From assembly GCF_000344805.1 (NCBI RefSeq), contig NC_020453.1:3319001-3383000 (forward strand): a stretch of DNA of 64,000 nt, written 5' to 3'. The position numbers were made by a program, and so were the translations under genes. The notes below the pieces were generated by a model. That model did no database searches. It had not been told where the DNA came from and saw only the letters and a program-made list of their open reading frames with translations. This document shows positions 17,980 through 26,018 of this stretch, one piece after another. The stretch's first letter is position 1; each line of letters begins with the position of its first letter. This DNA comes from Bradyrhizobium oligotrophicum S58. Its GTDB lineage: Bacteria > Pseudomonadota > Alphaproteobacteria > Rhizobiales > Xanthobacteraceae.

Positions 17980-18994
17980 TTAGCCCATCGGGTAGAGGAT
18001 CTCCTTCGACACTGTGTCGATCTTGGCGAGGACGTCCGGGTCCAAGGTCAGGTCGGCGGCCGCCAGGATGTCGTCGAGCTGGTCGGGATGAGTCGCGCCG
18101 ACGATGGTCGAGGCGACGAAGTCATGCTGCTTGCTCCACGCCGTGGCCAGGGTGACCACGGAGATCCCGGCCTCCGCGGCGATCGTGGCGAAGCGCTCGG
18201 TCGAGGCCAGGGTCTTGTCGTTGACGAACCGCCGCGCCATCGTCGCCTGACGGCCGCCCATTTTGAGGTAGTTGCTGAAACGCGCGCCCTCCGGCAGCTT
18301 GCCGCCATTGTACTTGCCAGACAGCACGCCGCCGCCGAGCGGCGAGAACGGGATCAGGCTGATCTCCTCCTTGCGGCAGGCCTGCGCCAACTCGTCCTCG
18401 AAGCGGCGGGTTCAGGCTGAAATTGTTCTGGATCGTCTCATAGCGCGCAAAGCCGTCGCGCTCCGAGGTCGCCAGGCTCTTCATGAGGCCCCAGGTGGTC
18501 TCGTTGCTGCAGCCGATGATGCGGATCTTGCCGGCCCTGACCAGATCATCGAGCGTCTCCAGCGCATCCTCGTAGCGGGCGCCGTGGTCGGGCCAATGTG
18601 TCTGGTAGAGGTCGATATAGTCGGTGTTTAGCCGCCGCAGGCTCGCCTCGAGCGCGCGGGTGATGTTGTGACGGTCCAGGGCCGTCATGCCGCTGCGCTG
18701 GGCGCCCCTGATCCAGCCGTGGCTCGGGCCGCAGACCTTCGTCGCCATGATGATCGCGTCGCGGCTCTTGCCCTTCATCCAGCGGCCGAGGATCTCCTCG
18801 GTGCGGCCCGCCCATTTCTCGTCCGGTGGTACCGGATAGTTCTCGGCGGCATCGAAAAAATTGATGCCGGCGTCGAAGGCCTTATCCAGAATCCGAAACG
18901 AGGTGGCCTCGTCGGCCTGGTTGCCGAACGTCATGGTGCCCATGCAGATCTTGGAAACCACGATGGGGCTTCTGCCCAGGCGCTTGGTCTGCAT
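17980..18994 (-). pseudogene. Aldo/keto reductase, split by a single frameshift
   Basis: The N-terminal part (MQTKRLGRSPIVVSKICMGT, then FFDAAENYP and QTHWPDHGARYEDALETLDD) and the C-terminal part (LAQACRKEEISLIPFSPLGG, then LSGKYNGG and TIVGATHPDQLDDIL) are in different frames. They join if one base is removed from the GGG at 18408-18410 (NNFSLN-RRFEDELAQ restored). The rebuilt protein is about 338 residues, normal for NADPH-dependent aldo/keto reductases of the YajO/Tas type. Catalytic Asp, Tyr (AENYP) and Lys (ATKVCG) are present. Either the gene is freshly broken or the sequence has a one-base error. ATG 18994 is preferred over TTG 18997. Confidence 0.85.
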
Positions 18995-19342
18995 CAAACA
19001 TCTTCCTTAGATAATACCGCAGGCTGTCGTCGGATTGCTTGTCCCGCACGGGCTTGCAACGTCGCTACAGGGTAACCAGCAATGGACGTCGTCGTCCACC
19101 ATTGTCGCAGGAGTCATCGTTCTGGCTGCAACAGGATCCAAAAAAGCACATGACTGGTCGGTGTTGTTGCGCGCCAAGCGAAAAGGTCGGCCTGAACTGT
19201 CGCTTGCGTTTTGGATATCCATGGGTTTTAAGCGCATTGAAACTGCATCCGCCGCGCCAAGCGAACCGTATCGTGTGGCCTAGCCACGTTCCGCGCCGAG
19301 GCCTTCATAGCTGGCGCTCACTGAATTCACGAGGAATCCCAC
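18995..19342. other. Intergenic stretch before the HU-like gene
   Basis: No gene is supported. A short rightward frame at 19035-19283 (containing GSKKAHDW) has no family I recognise and is probably not real. The HU-like gene has a usable ribosome site (GAGG at 19332-19335). Its promoter should lie in the AT-richer part around 19140-19230. Confidence 0.35.
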
Positions 19343-19639
19343 ATGGCCAAGATGACCAAGACCCAACTGATCGACGCAATTGCAGATGGCACGCAGATCA
19401 CCAAAGGTGATGTGAAGCAGGTCATCGATTACATGGCGACCGTCGGCTACAAGGAGCTGAACGAGTCTGGCGAGTTCGTTGTTCCTGGCTTTGTCAAAAT
19501 GTCGGTCGTGAACAAGCCCGCTACGGAAGCTCGGATGGGCATAAATCCGTTTACGAAGGAGCCAATGCAGTTCGCCGCGAAGCCGGCAAGCAAGTCGGTC
19601 AAGGCGTCACCGCTGAAGGCGGCCAAGGATGCCGTTTGA
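19343..19639 (+). CDS. HU-family DNA-binding protein
   Basis: This is a 98-residue basic protein. It opens MAKMTKTQLIDAIADGTQIT as HU proteins do, forms the helix-turn-helix dimer part, and then has the beta-arm/tail FVVPGFVKMSVVNKPATEAR followed by MGINPFTKEPM. The Lys/Ala-rich end (KPASKSVKASPLKAAKDAV) resembles the tails of longer alphaproteobacterial HU paralogues. It would bend and compact DNA without strong sequence specificity. It lies alone in the mosaic region and may be element cargo or a host paralogue; the sequence does not decide. Confidence 0.85.
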   Translation: MAKMTKTQLIDAIADGTQITKGDVKQVIDYMATVGYKELNESGEFVVPGFVKMSVVNKPATEARMGINPFTKEPMQFAAKPASKSVKASPLKAAKDAV

Positions 19640-19937
19640 AGCTAAGGTCTGCCCTGCTTCTGTTCATGTCTGTAGCCCGGCAAACCAAGAGCAATTCGTG
19701 ATTGCTGACCTACGATCCAGGCTGAACCTGCCGAATCGAAGATGCCGAGGTGCGCCATCAATTCGAGTACATCATTCTCGCCAAGGCGCTCTTCAGCCAG
19801 GAAGCGCTTACTTGTTTGCAGAATCCCGTCGAATTGATGGTTCGTTTCGAGATCCTGTCTCAACGAGATCCCACGTGGCGGGCCGTACGCTCGCCGGCTT
19901 TGCTGCCACGACGTCGACAAGCCAGCTAGGCCTGTTA
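19640..19937. other. Gap with no supportable gene
   Basis: Frames on both strands (for example 19642-19920 minus) show no known family, no good ribosome site and no clear codon bias. I see no convincing terminator for the convergent HU-like and metallo-hydrolase genes. Confidence 0.3.
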
Positions 19938-20960
19938 TCAGCGCTGGTCATCGCCCATCAACGGCTTGATTGGCTCGCCATTTGGACCATAGGACGACAC
20001 GCCGTCTCCGACGGAAAAGGACATCAGGTCGTGTCCGATGACTAATGGACCCTGGTACGTCGCGCGAGTGCGCCGAAGCAGCGCCTCCTCGGGCACATCC
20101 TGCACCGGCTTCACCGTCGCAAATACGATATGCGAATAGACCGCCAGCTTCGGCTTCGCCAGCGAGAAGATCCGCCCGGCTTCCTCGGGTGAGGTGTGAT
20201 GGGCTTCGATATCACGATAAGAGGGATAATCCTTCACGAGATCAGGTTCGATGATTGCGACCTCGTGAACCAGCAGATCGGCGCCTTTCGCGGCGTTCGC
20301 GACGCGCTCGTCATATTTGGTGTCACCCGATAGAACGACTTTCTTGCCGCCATACTCGATCACGTAGCCGAAGGCTGGCTTGATCTTCTCGCCATGATTG
20401 ACCTCGATCGCCGTGACCTGCACGCCGTTTTTCTCATAGACGAGTCCTGGCTGAATGTCGCTGGCATTGAACGCCACGCCTTCCGGCGGCAGATGTTCGT
20501 CATCCTCGCGAATGCGAATATCCTCCGAGAATGCCTTGGTGAGGTTCTGCGTCATTGCGACGGTGCCTGTCGGCCCGAAGATCACCATCGGGGATTTTCG
20601 CGAGGCCCAGGGCGTTCCGATCCAGCCGCTGAGCCACATGTCCGGCAAACCGACGATATGGTCGGAGTGGAGATGCGTAATGAAATGAGCTGTGATCGCG
20701 CCGAGCGGAATTCGCTTCTGGAAGAGGCGAACGGTCGAGCCCCGCCCCATATCAAACAGCAATTTTTCGGGTCCGGCCTCGACGAGTGTTGACGCACTAA
20801 AGCTTCCGATGCGTGGGGTCGGTGTGCCGGTTCCGAGCAACGTTACCTTCATTTCATCTGCCGCGGACGGATGTCCCCACAGCAGAACACAGGCCGCAAT
20901 TGTAGAAGCAACCAGTCTCACGATGCCAGTTTCGATTGCTAGCATTTGAACACCGGACAT
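19938..20960 (-). CDS. Exported MBL-fold metallo-hydrolase (RNase Z-like fold)
   Basis: This 340-residue protein has a hydrophobic export segment (residues 12-29) ending in HPSAADE, then the beta-lactamase-fold core: LLGTGTPTPRIGSFSAS, the zinc motif THLHSDH at 95-101, GPTGT, and VVLSGDTKYDE. Conserved histidines follow at HEVAII and YSHIVF. The layout matches RNase Z/arylsulfatase-like members rather than true beta-lactamases. With a signal peptide it is probably periplasmic, so tRNA processing is unlikely and a small-ester or sulfate substrate is more plausible. It is divergent from a MarR gene, which may regulate it. ATG at residue 6 is an alternative start. Confidence 0.83.
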   Translation of the reverse strand: MSGVQMLAIETGIVRLVASTIAACVLLWGHPSAADEMKVTLLGTGTPTPRIGSFSASTLVEAGPEKLLFDMGRGSTVRLFQKRIPLGAITAHFITHLHSDHIVGLPDMWLSGWIGTPWASRKSPMVIFGPTGTVAMTQNLTKAFSEDIRIREDDEHLPPEGVAFNASDIQPGLVYEKNGVQVTAIEVNHGEKIKPAFGYVIEYGGKKVVLSGDTKYDERVANAAKGADLLVHEVAIIEPDLVKDYPSYRDIEAHHTSPEEAGRIFSLAKPKLAVYSHIVFATVKPVQDVPEEALLRRTRATYQGPLVIGHDLMSFSVGDGVSSYGPNGEPIKPLMGDDQR

Positions 20961-21198
20961 TTTCGAGGTTGCTGATAGCGTGGGTGCCTGTGGCCGTCGC
21001 CACCTTGATCAGCTTGGTCCATTTAGGGGGCGCGGCTCGATCGTTGATGTGTGTTTTGCGGCTCAGCGTCAATGGTCGACAAACGATTGACCAAATCAAA
21101 TGTGTTTTGCGATGCACAATGTTGCTGTTGGAGAAGGTCAAACGACGGTTTAGAAAAAGTCACCTCATCCGCCATTCTCCAACCTCAGCCGGAACGCC
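20961..21198. promoter_or_regulatory. Divergent promoter region between the hydrolase and MarR genes
   Basis: The 238-bp space must carry both promoters. It is AT-richer than its surroundings, with several TGTTTTGCG-like elements around 21050 and 21105 (TGTGTTTTGCG occurs twice). A MarR protein could act here, but I cannot assign a specific operator. Confidence 0.4.
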
Positions 21199-21693
21199 AT
21201 GAGCAATCTGAAGGATCCGTCAAACATCGACGAGTATCTCGCGTTTCGAATCTATAATCTTGGAAAGCTTGCCGCGCGGGGCGCGGGAATGATGCTGCGG
21301 CGAGAGTTGGGGATCGGACGCCGAGACTGGCGCATTCTTGCTTACGTTGCGCAACGGCCTGGCTTAAGCCTGGGCGAACTCGCCGAAGTCGCCGACATTG
21401 AGCCGGAGCTTGCAAGTCGAGGGGTAGGTAAGCTCGTGGGTAGCGGAATCATTGCGAAGACAAGGCTCCCCGAAAACAAGCGACTCCTGGCACTTTCGCT
21501 GACGGATGCTGGGCAGGCCTTGTACGAGCAGGCGCAACGGAAAACCAAGGCGTACAATAGGGATTTCGCAGCGTGTTTGAGCGATGAAGACGCACATGTA
21601 TTGGACAGACTGCTAAGGAAACTTTCGGAACGAGCTGCGGAGCTCACGCATCTGCAGGCCGCCGCTGGCGGCCAAGATGATATCGTCGAATAG
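21199..21693 (+). CDS. MarR-family transcriptional regulator
   Basis: This 164-residue protein has a winged helix-turn-helix core: GIGRRDWRILAYVAQRPGLS, LGELAEVADIEPELASRGVG as the DNA-reading helix, the wing KTRLPENKRLLALSLTDAG, and a C-terminal dimer helix (LDRLLRKLSERAAELTHLQ). MarR proteins repress neighbouring genes until a ligand binds. The divergent metallo-hydrolase is the obvious target candidate. The start ATG 21199 overlaps the AT-rich intergenic region; no alternative start is better. Confidence 0.88.
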   Translation: MSNLKDPSNIDEYLAFRIYNLGKLAARGAGMMLRRELGIGRRDWRILAYVAQRPGLSLGELAEVADIEPELASRGVGKLVGSGIIAKTRLPENKRLLALSLTDAGQALYEQAQRKTKAYNRDFAACLSDEDAHVLDRLLRKLSERAAELTHLQAAAGGQDDIVE

Positions 21694-21819
21694 GGTATGC
21701 GATGCCGTTGTGACCCGTGGTAGGTGGGGCCGATGCGGTTGCGTTTCACCAGCAGAGAGCCGTCAGCTCATAGAGATCGATCTGCTCGATACGACGTGTG
21801 TTCATATCCGAAGGCCGCT

Positions 21820-22686
21820 TCACCATTTCGTCGGGCGTGCTGCCAGTCGGCGGATCTCCAAGAGAAGCTGGGCTGCTGGCGCCGGTAGAATGCCCAGTCG
21901 GCGCTTGAAGGCGGTCAGCGTCCTCACGCTCGTTGCTCCGGGGATGTCCAACAGATTGACCAACCGCGCGCGACGGTCCGCGTCGTAGATCGATTCCGGC
22001 ATCCAGCCGAGAAAGCCCGAGCGGGTCACGAGGCTCTTGAGGACGATGACCGACCGGGTCTCGACCACGATGTTCGGCAGCCCGAGGCCGCTGTCGCGAA
22101 ACACCTGCTGCAGTTGCTGGTAGGGCGCGGTGCCGCGCGGCGTGATCGCCCAGCGCTCGTTCATTGTATCCTCGAGCGTCAGCTTTCGCTTCCGGCGCAG
22201 CGGGTGACCGGTCGCTGCGACGATATTGCTGCGGTCCTGCCAGCGGCAGTCGGGAATGGCTTCGATCTCGTCGGGCGTTTCGGCGGTGGCGCTCAGGGCG
22301 AGGTCGATTTCATGCTTGATCAGTCCCTCGGCAAGCCGGTCCCAGACTCCTTCCATGACCGACACAGTGAGCTGAGGCCAGGCCTTCAGAACACCTTCGA
22401 TCGCCAGCGGGAGAATGAGACTCGCGATCGCGCCCACCGCGCCGACGCGTATCGTCCTCCTCGCCAATCCGCGCATCGCGTTGATTTCTTCGGTCGCGTT
22501 CTCCGCCTCGCGCAACAGCAGCGTTGCATGCGGCAGCAGCGCGCTGCCGATCGCCGTCAGTTGCATCCCCTTTGAATGACGTTCGAACAGCGGTGAGCCG
22601 ACCTCCTGCTCGAGACGCCGCACCGTGCGGCTGAGTGCCGGCTGGGTCACGTGCAGCGCCTCGGCAGCCCGGCCGAGACTGCCGGT
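21820..22686 (-). pseudogene. LysR-family regulator, 5'-truncated
   Basis: From about 22686 leftward the frame reads SLGRAAEALHVTQPALSRTV and then RRLEQEVGSPLF, followed by a full LysR effector domain ending in RRLAARPTKW. The first 20 or so residues of the helix-turn-helix are absent; upstream the frame runs into integrase-derived sequence and a stop. The GTG at 22650 could start a 276-residue protein, but it would lack the first DNA-binding helix and probably not work. It lies directly against a broken integrase start, so one deletion joint removed both gene ends. Confidence 0.75.
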
Positions 22687-22739
22687 CGCGCTTCGGTGGG
22701 CTGACGTCCGAGAGGGCAGGGTCCAGAACTTTTTCCTGA

Positions 22740-22911
22740 CGAGCCCCCGGGAGCCGCCAGTTCGCTCTCACGCCTCTCGAGCCAAGCCGCGGCCGCCTTC
22801 CGGTCGAATGTTCGGGCTTTCCGATGAAGGATGGCTCCGCCGCACTTGATGAGGACCTGGGCCAGATGGGGTGGTGCCGTCTTTGCGCTTGCGAGCGGTG
22901 ATCGTTGCCAT
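22740..22911 (-). pseudogene. Tyrosine integrase N-terminal fragment
   Basis: On the minus strand ATG 22911 opens MATITARKRKDGTT. After a frameshift near 22865-22872 the sequence continues LAQVLIKCGGAILHRKARTF, then DRKAAAAAWLERRESELAAPG. This is the N-terminal arm of a phage/island tyrosine recombinase that often begins this way. The core and catalytic domains are gone and LysR sequence follows. It begins 50 bp upstream of dusA and faces away from it. dusA is an established target for a family of island integrases, which fits this position. Confidence 0.75.
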
Positions 22912-22960
22912 TAATCGGCGTAAATGGGTGGTGATCGGATGCTTTCGGTGCAACATCTAA

Positions 22961-23980
22961 ATGATTGATATCTCGAATAAAACGGAAAATTCGATGCGTT
23001 GTCGCTTCTCGGTGGCGCCGATGATGGATTGGACAGACCGGCATTGCCGGGTGTTCCATCGGCTGCTGTCGCGCCGGGCGCTGCTGTATACGGAGATGGT
23101 CACGACCGGCGCGGTCATTCATGGCGATCGCCGGCGGCTGCTCGGCTTCGACCGAAGCGAGCATCCTGTGGCGTTGCAGCTCGGCGGCTCCGATCCAGGC
23201 GATCTTGCGACCTCGGCGAAGATTGGCGAGGAGTTCGGCTACGACGAAATCAATCTCAATGTCGGCTGCCCGTCGGACCGGGTGAAAGACGGCCGCTTCG
23301 GCGCCTGCCTGATGGCCGAGCCAGCGCTGGTCGCGGCCTGCGTCGCGGCGATGAAGCGCGTGGTGCGCATTCCCGTCACCGTGAAGTGCCGCATCGGCAT
23401 CGACGATCAGGACCCGGAGGTCGCGCTCGATACGCTGGCGGATGCGGTGGTGGACAGCGGCGCGGACGCGCTGATCGTGCACGCGCGCAAGGCGTGGTTG
23501 AACGGCCTGTCGCCGAAGGAGAACCGCGACGTTCCGCCGCTCGACTACGACCGGGTGTACCGGCTGAAGGCGAGGCTGCCGCATGTGCCCGTCATCATCA
23601 ATGGCGGCATTCCCGGCGTCGAGGCCGCTCAGCAGCATCTGGCGCATGTCGATGGCGTCATGCTCGGCCGCGCCGCCTATCAGGAGCCGTGGCGGCTGCT
23701 CGATGTCGACCCTGTGCTGTTCGGCGAGACCGCGCCGCATCAGACCATGAAGGACGCATTGGCTGCGCTCGAGCCGTACATCGCGCGCCAGCTCGCCGAA
23801 GGCTCGCGGCTGCACGCGATCACGCGGCATCTCGTCGGCGCCTATCACGCGGTGCCCGGCGCGCGTGCGTTTCGCCGTCATCTTGCGGAGCACGGCGTCA
23901 GGCCTGGAGCGGGCATCGAGGTGCTGCGCGAGGCAGTCGCGATGGTCGAAGCGCGCGCGCCGGCGGCCGCGCTCGCCTGA
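22961..23980 (+). CDS. dusA: tRNA-dihydrouridine synthase A
   Basis: This 339-residue FMN enzyme reduces uridine to dihydrouridine in the tRNA D-loop (U20/U20a class in DusA). Signatures are FSVAPMMDWTDRHCR, NLNVGCPSDRV with the catalytic Cys103, KCRIGIDD, and HARKAWLNGLSPKENRD, which is specific to DusA. The first 11 codons (MIDISNKTENS) are AT-rich, unlike the rest, and a second ATG lies at 22994 directly before CRFSVAP. The N-terminus may have been supplied by an element that integrated at the 5' end of the gene. The gene is otherwise complete and probably functional. Confidence 0.93.
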   Translation: MIDISNKTENSMRCRFSVAPMMDWTDRHCRVFHRLLSRRALLYTEMVTTGAVIHGDRRRLLGFDRSEHPVALQLGGSDPGDLATSAKIGEEFGYDEINLNVGCPSDRVKDGRFGACLMAEPALVAACVAAMKRVVRIPVTVKCRIGIDDQDPEVALDTLADAVVDSGADALIVHARKAWLNGLSPKENRDVPPLDYDRVYRLKARLPHVPVIINGGIPGVEAAQQHLAHVDGVMLGRAAYQEPWRLLDVDPVLFGETAPHQTMKDALAALEPYIARQLAEGSRLHAITRHLVGAYHAVPGARAFRRHLAEHGVRPGAGIEVLREAVAMVEARAPAAALA

Positions 23981-23985
23981 GCCGG

Positions 23986-25083
23986 TCATGGCGGCGGCAG
24001 CAGCTCCGCCACGGCCTGCCGTGCGATCGCATTCTCGTGCGGAAGGCCGATCGAGATGCGCAGCCAGGTGTCGAAATGCGGCTGCACGCGGCCGATGATG
24101 ATGCCGCGCGCCGCCAGCGCTGCCGCGGCGTCCGGATGCGGACGACCGCAATCGAAGAACACGAAATTGGCCTGTGAGGCACTGAAGCGCCGCTTGTGTT
24201 GGCGCAACAGCGCGTGCCACGCCTCGCGCTCGGCCGCGACCTTGGTGCGGACAGCGTCCACATAGTCGCGATCGCGAAGGCTGGCCGAGGCGGCCACGAG
24301 GCTCAGCCGGTTCAGCCCGAAGAAGGCGCCGATGCCCATCTGCTTCAGCGCCGCGGCCAAAGGCTTCGGCGCCAGCGTGTAGCCGATCGCGAGACTCGCG
24401 AGCCCGTAGATCTTGGAGAAGGTTCGGAACACGGCGACGTTGCCGCCATCGCGCACCAGCGGCGCCACCGTGCGCGCCTGGTAGTCCGGCATGAATTCGA
24501 GATAGGCCTCGTCGACGATCACCAGCGCACGCGCCGAAAGCCCGCGCACGGCCTCGATGAACAGGGCGGTGTCGCTCACCGTGCCCGATGGATTGTGCGG
24601 ATTGACGAGGTAGACCGCGCGCGTCCGCTCGCCGACGGCCGCCGCAATCGCGGGCAGGTCGTTCTCGAGCCGGTCGTTCAGCGGCACGCCGACGACTGTG
24701 CCGCCGGCCGGAGCCACCGCATCGACCAGCGCCGTGTAGCCAGGCTCCGAATAGACGAACGTGCCACCGGGCCCGCCCTGTGCGGCGAGATGGAGCCCGA
24801 GCACGTTGAGGTTCTCGCCGAGTACGATCTGGTCAGCCGCAACGTTTTCGCGGGCGGCGATCGCAGCCGTCAGCTCGTCGACTTCACCTCCAGTGTAGCG
24901 CGCGAGGCCCGCGAGATCGGCCTCGATCGCCGCGACGGCGAGAGGCGAGGGCCCGAATGGGTTCTCGTTGAGGGCAAGCCGGATCGGCGGATGGGGCGGA
25001 CTGTCGGACATCACGGGAGTTGGCGGGCTCAGCGTTGCGGCCCCGGCCAGCAACAGCCATGCGCGGCGGTGGAGCAGGGGCAC
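23986..25083 (-). CDS. HisC-like PLP aminotransferase with a Tat-type leader
   Basis: This 365-residue fold-type I aminotransferase resembles histidinol-phosphate aminotransferase. It has ALNENPFGPS, NPHNPSG at 161-167, DEAY at 191-194, the PLP lysine K224 in FSKIYGLA, and a C-terminal arginine in WLRISIG. Unlike HisC it carries an N-terminal leader with twin arginines and a hydrophobic stretch (HRRAWLLLAGAATLS), so it may be exported folded by the Tat system. Substrate is unknown. It converges on dusA with only 5 bp between the stop codons, with no room for a separate terminator. Confidence 0.85.
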   Translation of the reverse strand: MPLLHRRAWLLLAGAATLSPPTPVMSDSPPHPPIRLALNENPFGPSPLAVAAIEADLAGLARYTGGEVDELTAAIAARENVAADQIVLGENLNVLGLHLAAQGGPGGTFVYSEPGYTALVDAVAPAGGTVVGVPLNDRLENDLPAIAAAVGERTRAVYLVNPHNPSGTVSDTALFIEAVRGLSARALVIVDEAYLEFMPDYQARTVAPLVRDGGNVAVFRTFSKIYGLASLAIGYTLAPKPLAAALKQMGIGAFFGLNRLSLVAASASLRDRDYVDAVRTKVAAEREAWHALLRQHKRRFSASQANFVFFDCGRPHPDAAAALAARGIIIGRVQPHFDTWLRISIGLPHENAIARQAVAELLPPP

Positions 25084-25208
25084 GGGGTGTTCCTCGCGAC
25101 GGGAGCGGCGGATACGTCATCATCCACCGCCGACGCCACGGCGCAAGTCGGCATCACCGCCGCGCCTTCAACTCGTGTTGATACGGCTGGTCAGGCCCGC
25201 GCGATGCG

Positions 25209-25745
25209 TCAACTGCGGTCGGGATAACCGTGCAGCATCAGCCGGTCGGAGCGCACCTCCCAGCGTTCCAGCCGGTCGAGGAAGCTCATGCCAAGCAAAT
25301 TGGTCTTCATCTGGCCATGCGGCACCACGAGCGCCGGCACCGAGCGCTCCACCAGTCTGCCGATCGCGAGGCGGTCCAGCGTCAGCCGCGCCGCCTTGGT
25401 GTGTCCGCCTGCGGTCTCGACGTCGACGTCGTATTCCAGCAGCTCCAGCGGCAGGCCTGCAGCCTTGGCGGTCTCGTAGGTCAGCACCACCGAGGTGGCG
25501 CCGGTGTCGACCACCATCGGCGCGGCGACACCGTTGATCTTGGCGCGCAACGCGAACTCGCCGCCCCTGGTGCGCTCGATCTCGACCGCGTTGGTCGGAG
25601 GGCTGGCCTTGGCCCTGAGGGCGCGGCTGCGCAGCACCTCGGACACGGTGTCGCTGGCGAGTGCCGCCTGTTCGGGATCCTTGTAGACGATGACGGCGCC
25701 TGCGGTGAGCACCATCGTGACGAGAACCAGCGCGATCTTGTTCAT
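25209..25745 (-). CDS. Membrane-anchored retropepsin-like aspartic protease
   Basis: This 178-residue protein has one N-terminal membrane helix (IALVLVTMVLTAGAVIVY) and a single pepsin-like domain. The active motif is VVDTGATS with D80-T81-G82, followed by LLGMSFLDRL near the end. One domain means it should work as a homodimer, like the clan AA family described in proteobacteria (TIGR02281). It is probably a periplasm-facing housekeeping protease of unknown target. The DUF1289 gene lies 28 bp upstream on the same strand, so they may share a transcript. Confidence 0.85.
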   Translation of the reverse strand: MNKIALVLVTMVLTAGAVIVYKDPEQAALASDTVSEVLRSRALRAKASPPTNAVEIERTRGGEFALRAKINGVAAPMVVDTGATSVVLTYETAKAAGLPLELLEYDVDVETAGGHTKAARLTLDRLAIGRLVERSVPALVVPHGQMKTNLLGMSFLDRLERWEVRSDRLMLHGYPDRS

Positions 25746-25773
25746 GCCACGCCTCCCATCCGGGCGGCTGCGC

Positions 25774-25971
25774 TCAGTCGTGCTTTCGCGTCATCGCGGG
25801 CAGGCCGGCGTCGTGCATGCGCGCGCCCAGCCCGTCCATCAACGCGAGCCGCTCGTCGCGCGCCATGCGGCCCCAGCGCGCGATCTCCGGCAGCGTGCGG
25901 CCGCAGCCGAAGCAGAGCTTCGTTTTCGGATCGATCATGCAGACGGCAATGCACGGCGTGTCTTGGCTCAT
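25774..25971 (-). CDS. DUF1289 small Cys-rich protein
   Basis: This protein of about 65 residues has the DUF1289 pattern: TPCIAVCMIDPKTKLCFGCG, RTLPEIARWGRM, and then a helical tail. The four cysteines (CxxxC and CxGC) suggest an iron-sulfur or zinc site; function is not known. An upstream frame adds 14 residues to GTG/ATG 26013, but ATG 25971 matches the family start. It lies between the protease and the histidine-kinase genes on the same strand. Confidence 0.85.
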   Translation of the reverse strand: MSQDTPCIAVCMIDPKTKLCFGCGRTLPEIARWGRMARDERLALMDGLGARMHDAGLPAMTRKHD

Positions 25972-26018
25972 CGTGCGAGTGTGAAAGGTTCTGGCACGGC
26001 TTTGCAAGGGCAATCATC

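Noticed and set aside
19642..19920. 92-codon minus frame between HU-like and hydrolase genes
   Set aside because: No ribosome site, no signal of a family and no convincing codon use.
22912..22960. tRNA gene as integration site for the broken integrase
   Set aside because: No cloverleaf or T-loop could be built here; dusA itself is the better target.
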